The notes under the pieces are model-generated. The model ran no database searches. It had not been told where the DNA came from and was given only the letters and a program-made list of their open reading frames with translations. From Helicobacteraceae bacterium (GTDB taxonomy: Bacteria > Campylobacterota > Campylobacteria > Campylobacterales > Sulfurimonadaceae): a stretch of DNA of 7,096 nt. This document shows positions 6,407 through 7,096 of this stretch, one piece after another. Position 1 is the first letter of the stretch, and every line of letters starts with the position of its first letter. The stretch is from positions 1 through 7,096 of the forward strand of contig WFMO01000141.1 of NCBI GenBank assembly GCA_015489055.1. The letters are read 5' to 3'. The position numbers and the translations under genes were made by a program.

Positions 6407-7096
6407 ATTAACACAATATAGTCATGGTGCGGGATGCGGATGTAAAATATCACCTATGCTTTTAGATGAGATACTTAAAAACAGCGAAGATGACACACGT
6501 TATGCCAACCTTTTAGTAGGTAACTCAAACAAAGATGATGCAGCAGCTTATGATATAGGTGATGGTAGATCCGTTATATCTACAACAGATTTTTTTATGC
6601 CGATCGTTGATGATCCCTATACATTTGGACAAATCGCAGCAACTAATGCAATAAGCGATATTTACGCTATGGGTGCAAAGCCGCTTATGGCTATATCTAT
6701 CTTTGGATGGCCGATAGACAAACTAGACGCACAAACAGCTAGCGAAGTTATACAAGGTGGGCGCGCTACATGTAAAGAAGCGGGTATCGCTCTTGCGGGC
6801 GGTCACTCTATTGATTCTCCTGAACCGATTTTTGGACTAGCCGTTACAGGTATCGCTGAGAATAAAAATCTTATGACAAACGACAACGCTACAGATGATT
6901 GTCTTATATATCTTACAAAACCAATAGGTATCGGAATACTCACAACTGCCCAAAAGCAAAATAAAATACAAGGCGATGACATCACGCCGGCTATAAAAGC
7001 GATGACGACTCTTAATAAAATCGGCGCAAAAATAGCAACATTAAAAGGTGTAAAAGCTATGACTGATATAACTGGATTTGGACTTTTAGGTCATCT
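6393..7096 (+). CDS. selD: Selenide, water dikinase SelD (3' end outside window)
   Basis: SelD makes selenophosphate from selenide and ATP, the selenium donor for selenocysteine tRNA synthesis and for selenouridine in tRNA. The window holds 234 codons, with the C-terminal third missing. The N-terminus [11 protein letters not shown] (10-20) carries catalytic Cys15 (TGC) and Lys18, matching Cys17 and Lys20 of E. coli SelD, so this is a cysteine version rather than a selenocysteine one. Magnesium/ATP-binding aspartates are at Asp49 (KDDAA), Asp89 (AISDIYAMG) and Asp225 ([12 protein letters not shown]). LAGGHSID (134-141) and [11 protein letters not shown] are further family blocks. The ATG at 6393 has AAGGA 5 bases upstream and aligns with E. 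coli SelD two residues shorter. Similarity to E. coli SelD is strong throughout. The gene diverges from the HAD gene, and its partners (selA, selB, selU) are not in view. Confidence 0.97.
   Translation, partial: MKTVKLTQYSHGAGCGCKISPMLLDEILKNSEDDTRYANLLVGNSNKDDAAAYDIGDGRSVISTTDFFMPIVDDPYTFGQIAATNAISDIYAMGAKPLMAISIFGWPIDKLDAQTASEVIQGGRATCKEAGIALAGGHSIDSPEPIFGLAVTGIAENKNLMTNDNATDDCLIYLTKPIGIGILTTAQKQNKIQGDDITPAIKAMTTLNKIGAKIATLKGVKAMTDITGFGLLGH

Noticed and set aside
6435..6437. Possible selenocysteine codon in selD
   Set aside because: The catalytic codon is TGC (Cys15), not TGA, so no selenocysteine insertion element is needed here.
6803..6985. Minus-strand open frame opposite selD
   Set aside because: It is antisense to well-conserved SelD sequence and has no supporting start signal.

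Overview
The window is AT-rich and gene-dense. It most resembles a chromosomal segment of a Campylobacterota (Epsilonproteobacteria) species, plausibly a Sulfurimonas-like free-living member. The grounds are the two-component pair, which looks like the Helicobacter ArsRS acid-response family, the rho-murI adjacency (also known in Helicobacter pylori), and TATAAT-type -10 boxes, mostly without a clear -35. The genus assignment is inference.

Layout on the minus strand, in transcription order: a small HAD-fold protein of the 'soluble P-type ATPase' type (5854-6318), an OmpR-family response regulator (5119-5781), an ArsS-like sensor histidine kinase (3842-5122), transcription terminator Rho (2403-3725), glutamate racemase MurI (1638-2381), and a large MscS-type mechanosensitive channel whose 3' end lies beyond base 1. 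Diverging on the plus strand is selD, selenide water dikinase (6393 onward), cut off by the right edge. Every intergenic gap is about 120 bases or shorter. I see no RNA genes, mobile elements, CRISPR arrays or convincing intrinsic terminators.

How the genes fit together: the regulator/kinase pair and the murI/mscS pair each share a 4-base ATGA stop/start overlap, so each pair is probably translationally coupled. murI starts 21 bases after rho. Rho appears to have its own promoter, whose TTGACA -35 overlaps the kinase stop codon. The regulator gene is preceded by a 14-bp perfect palindrome plus an extra half-site next to a plausible -10 box, a good candidate for an autoregulatory operator. selD and the HAD gene share a very short divergent control region in which the two predicted promoters overlap.

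No gene here belongs to an obviously undescribed system. The most interesting points are the regulatory arrangements (5792-5829, 3799-3845, 6359-6406), the degenerate ATP-lid motif of the kinase, and the coupling of a cell-wall enzyme to a channel with a roughly 300-residue extracytoplasmic domain.
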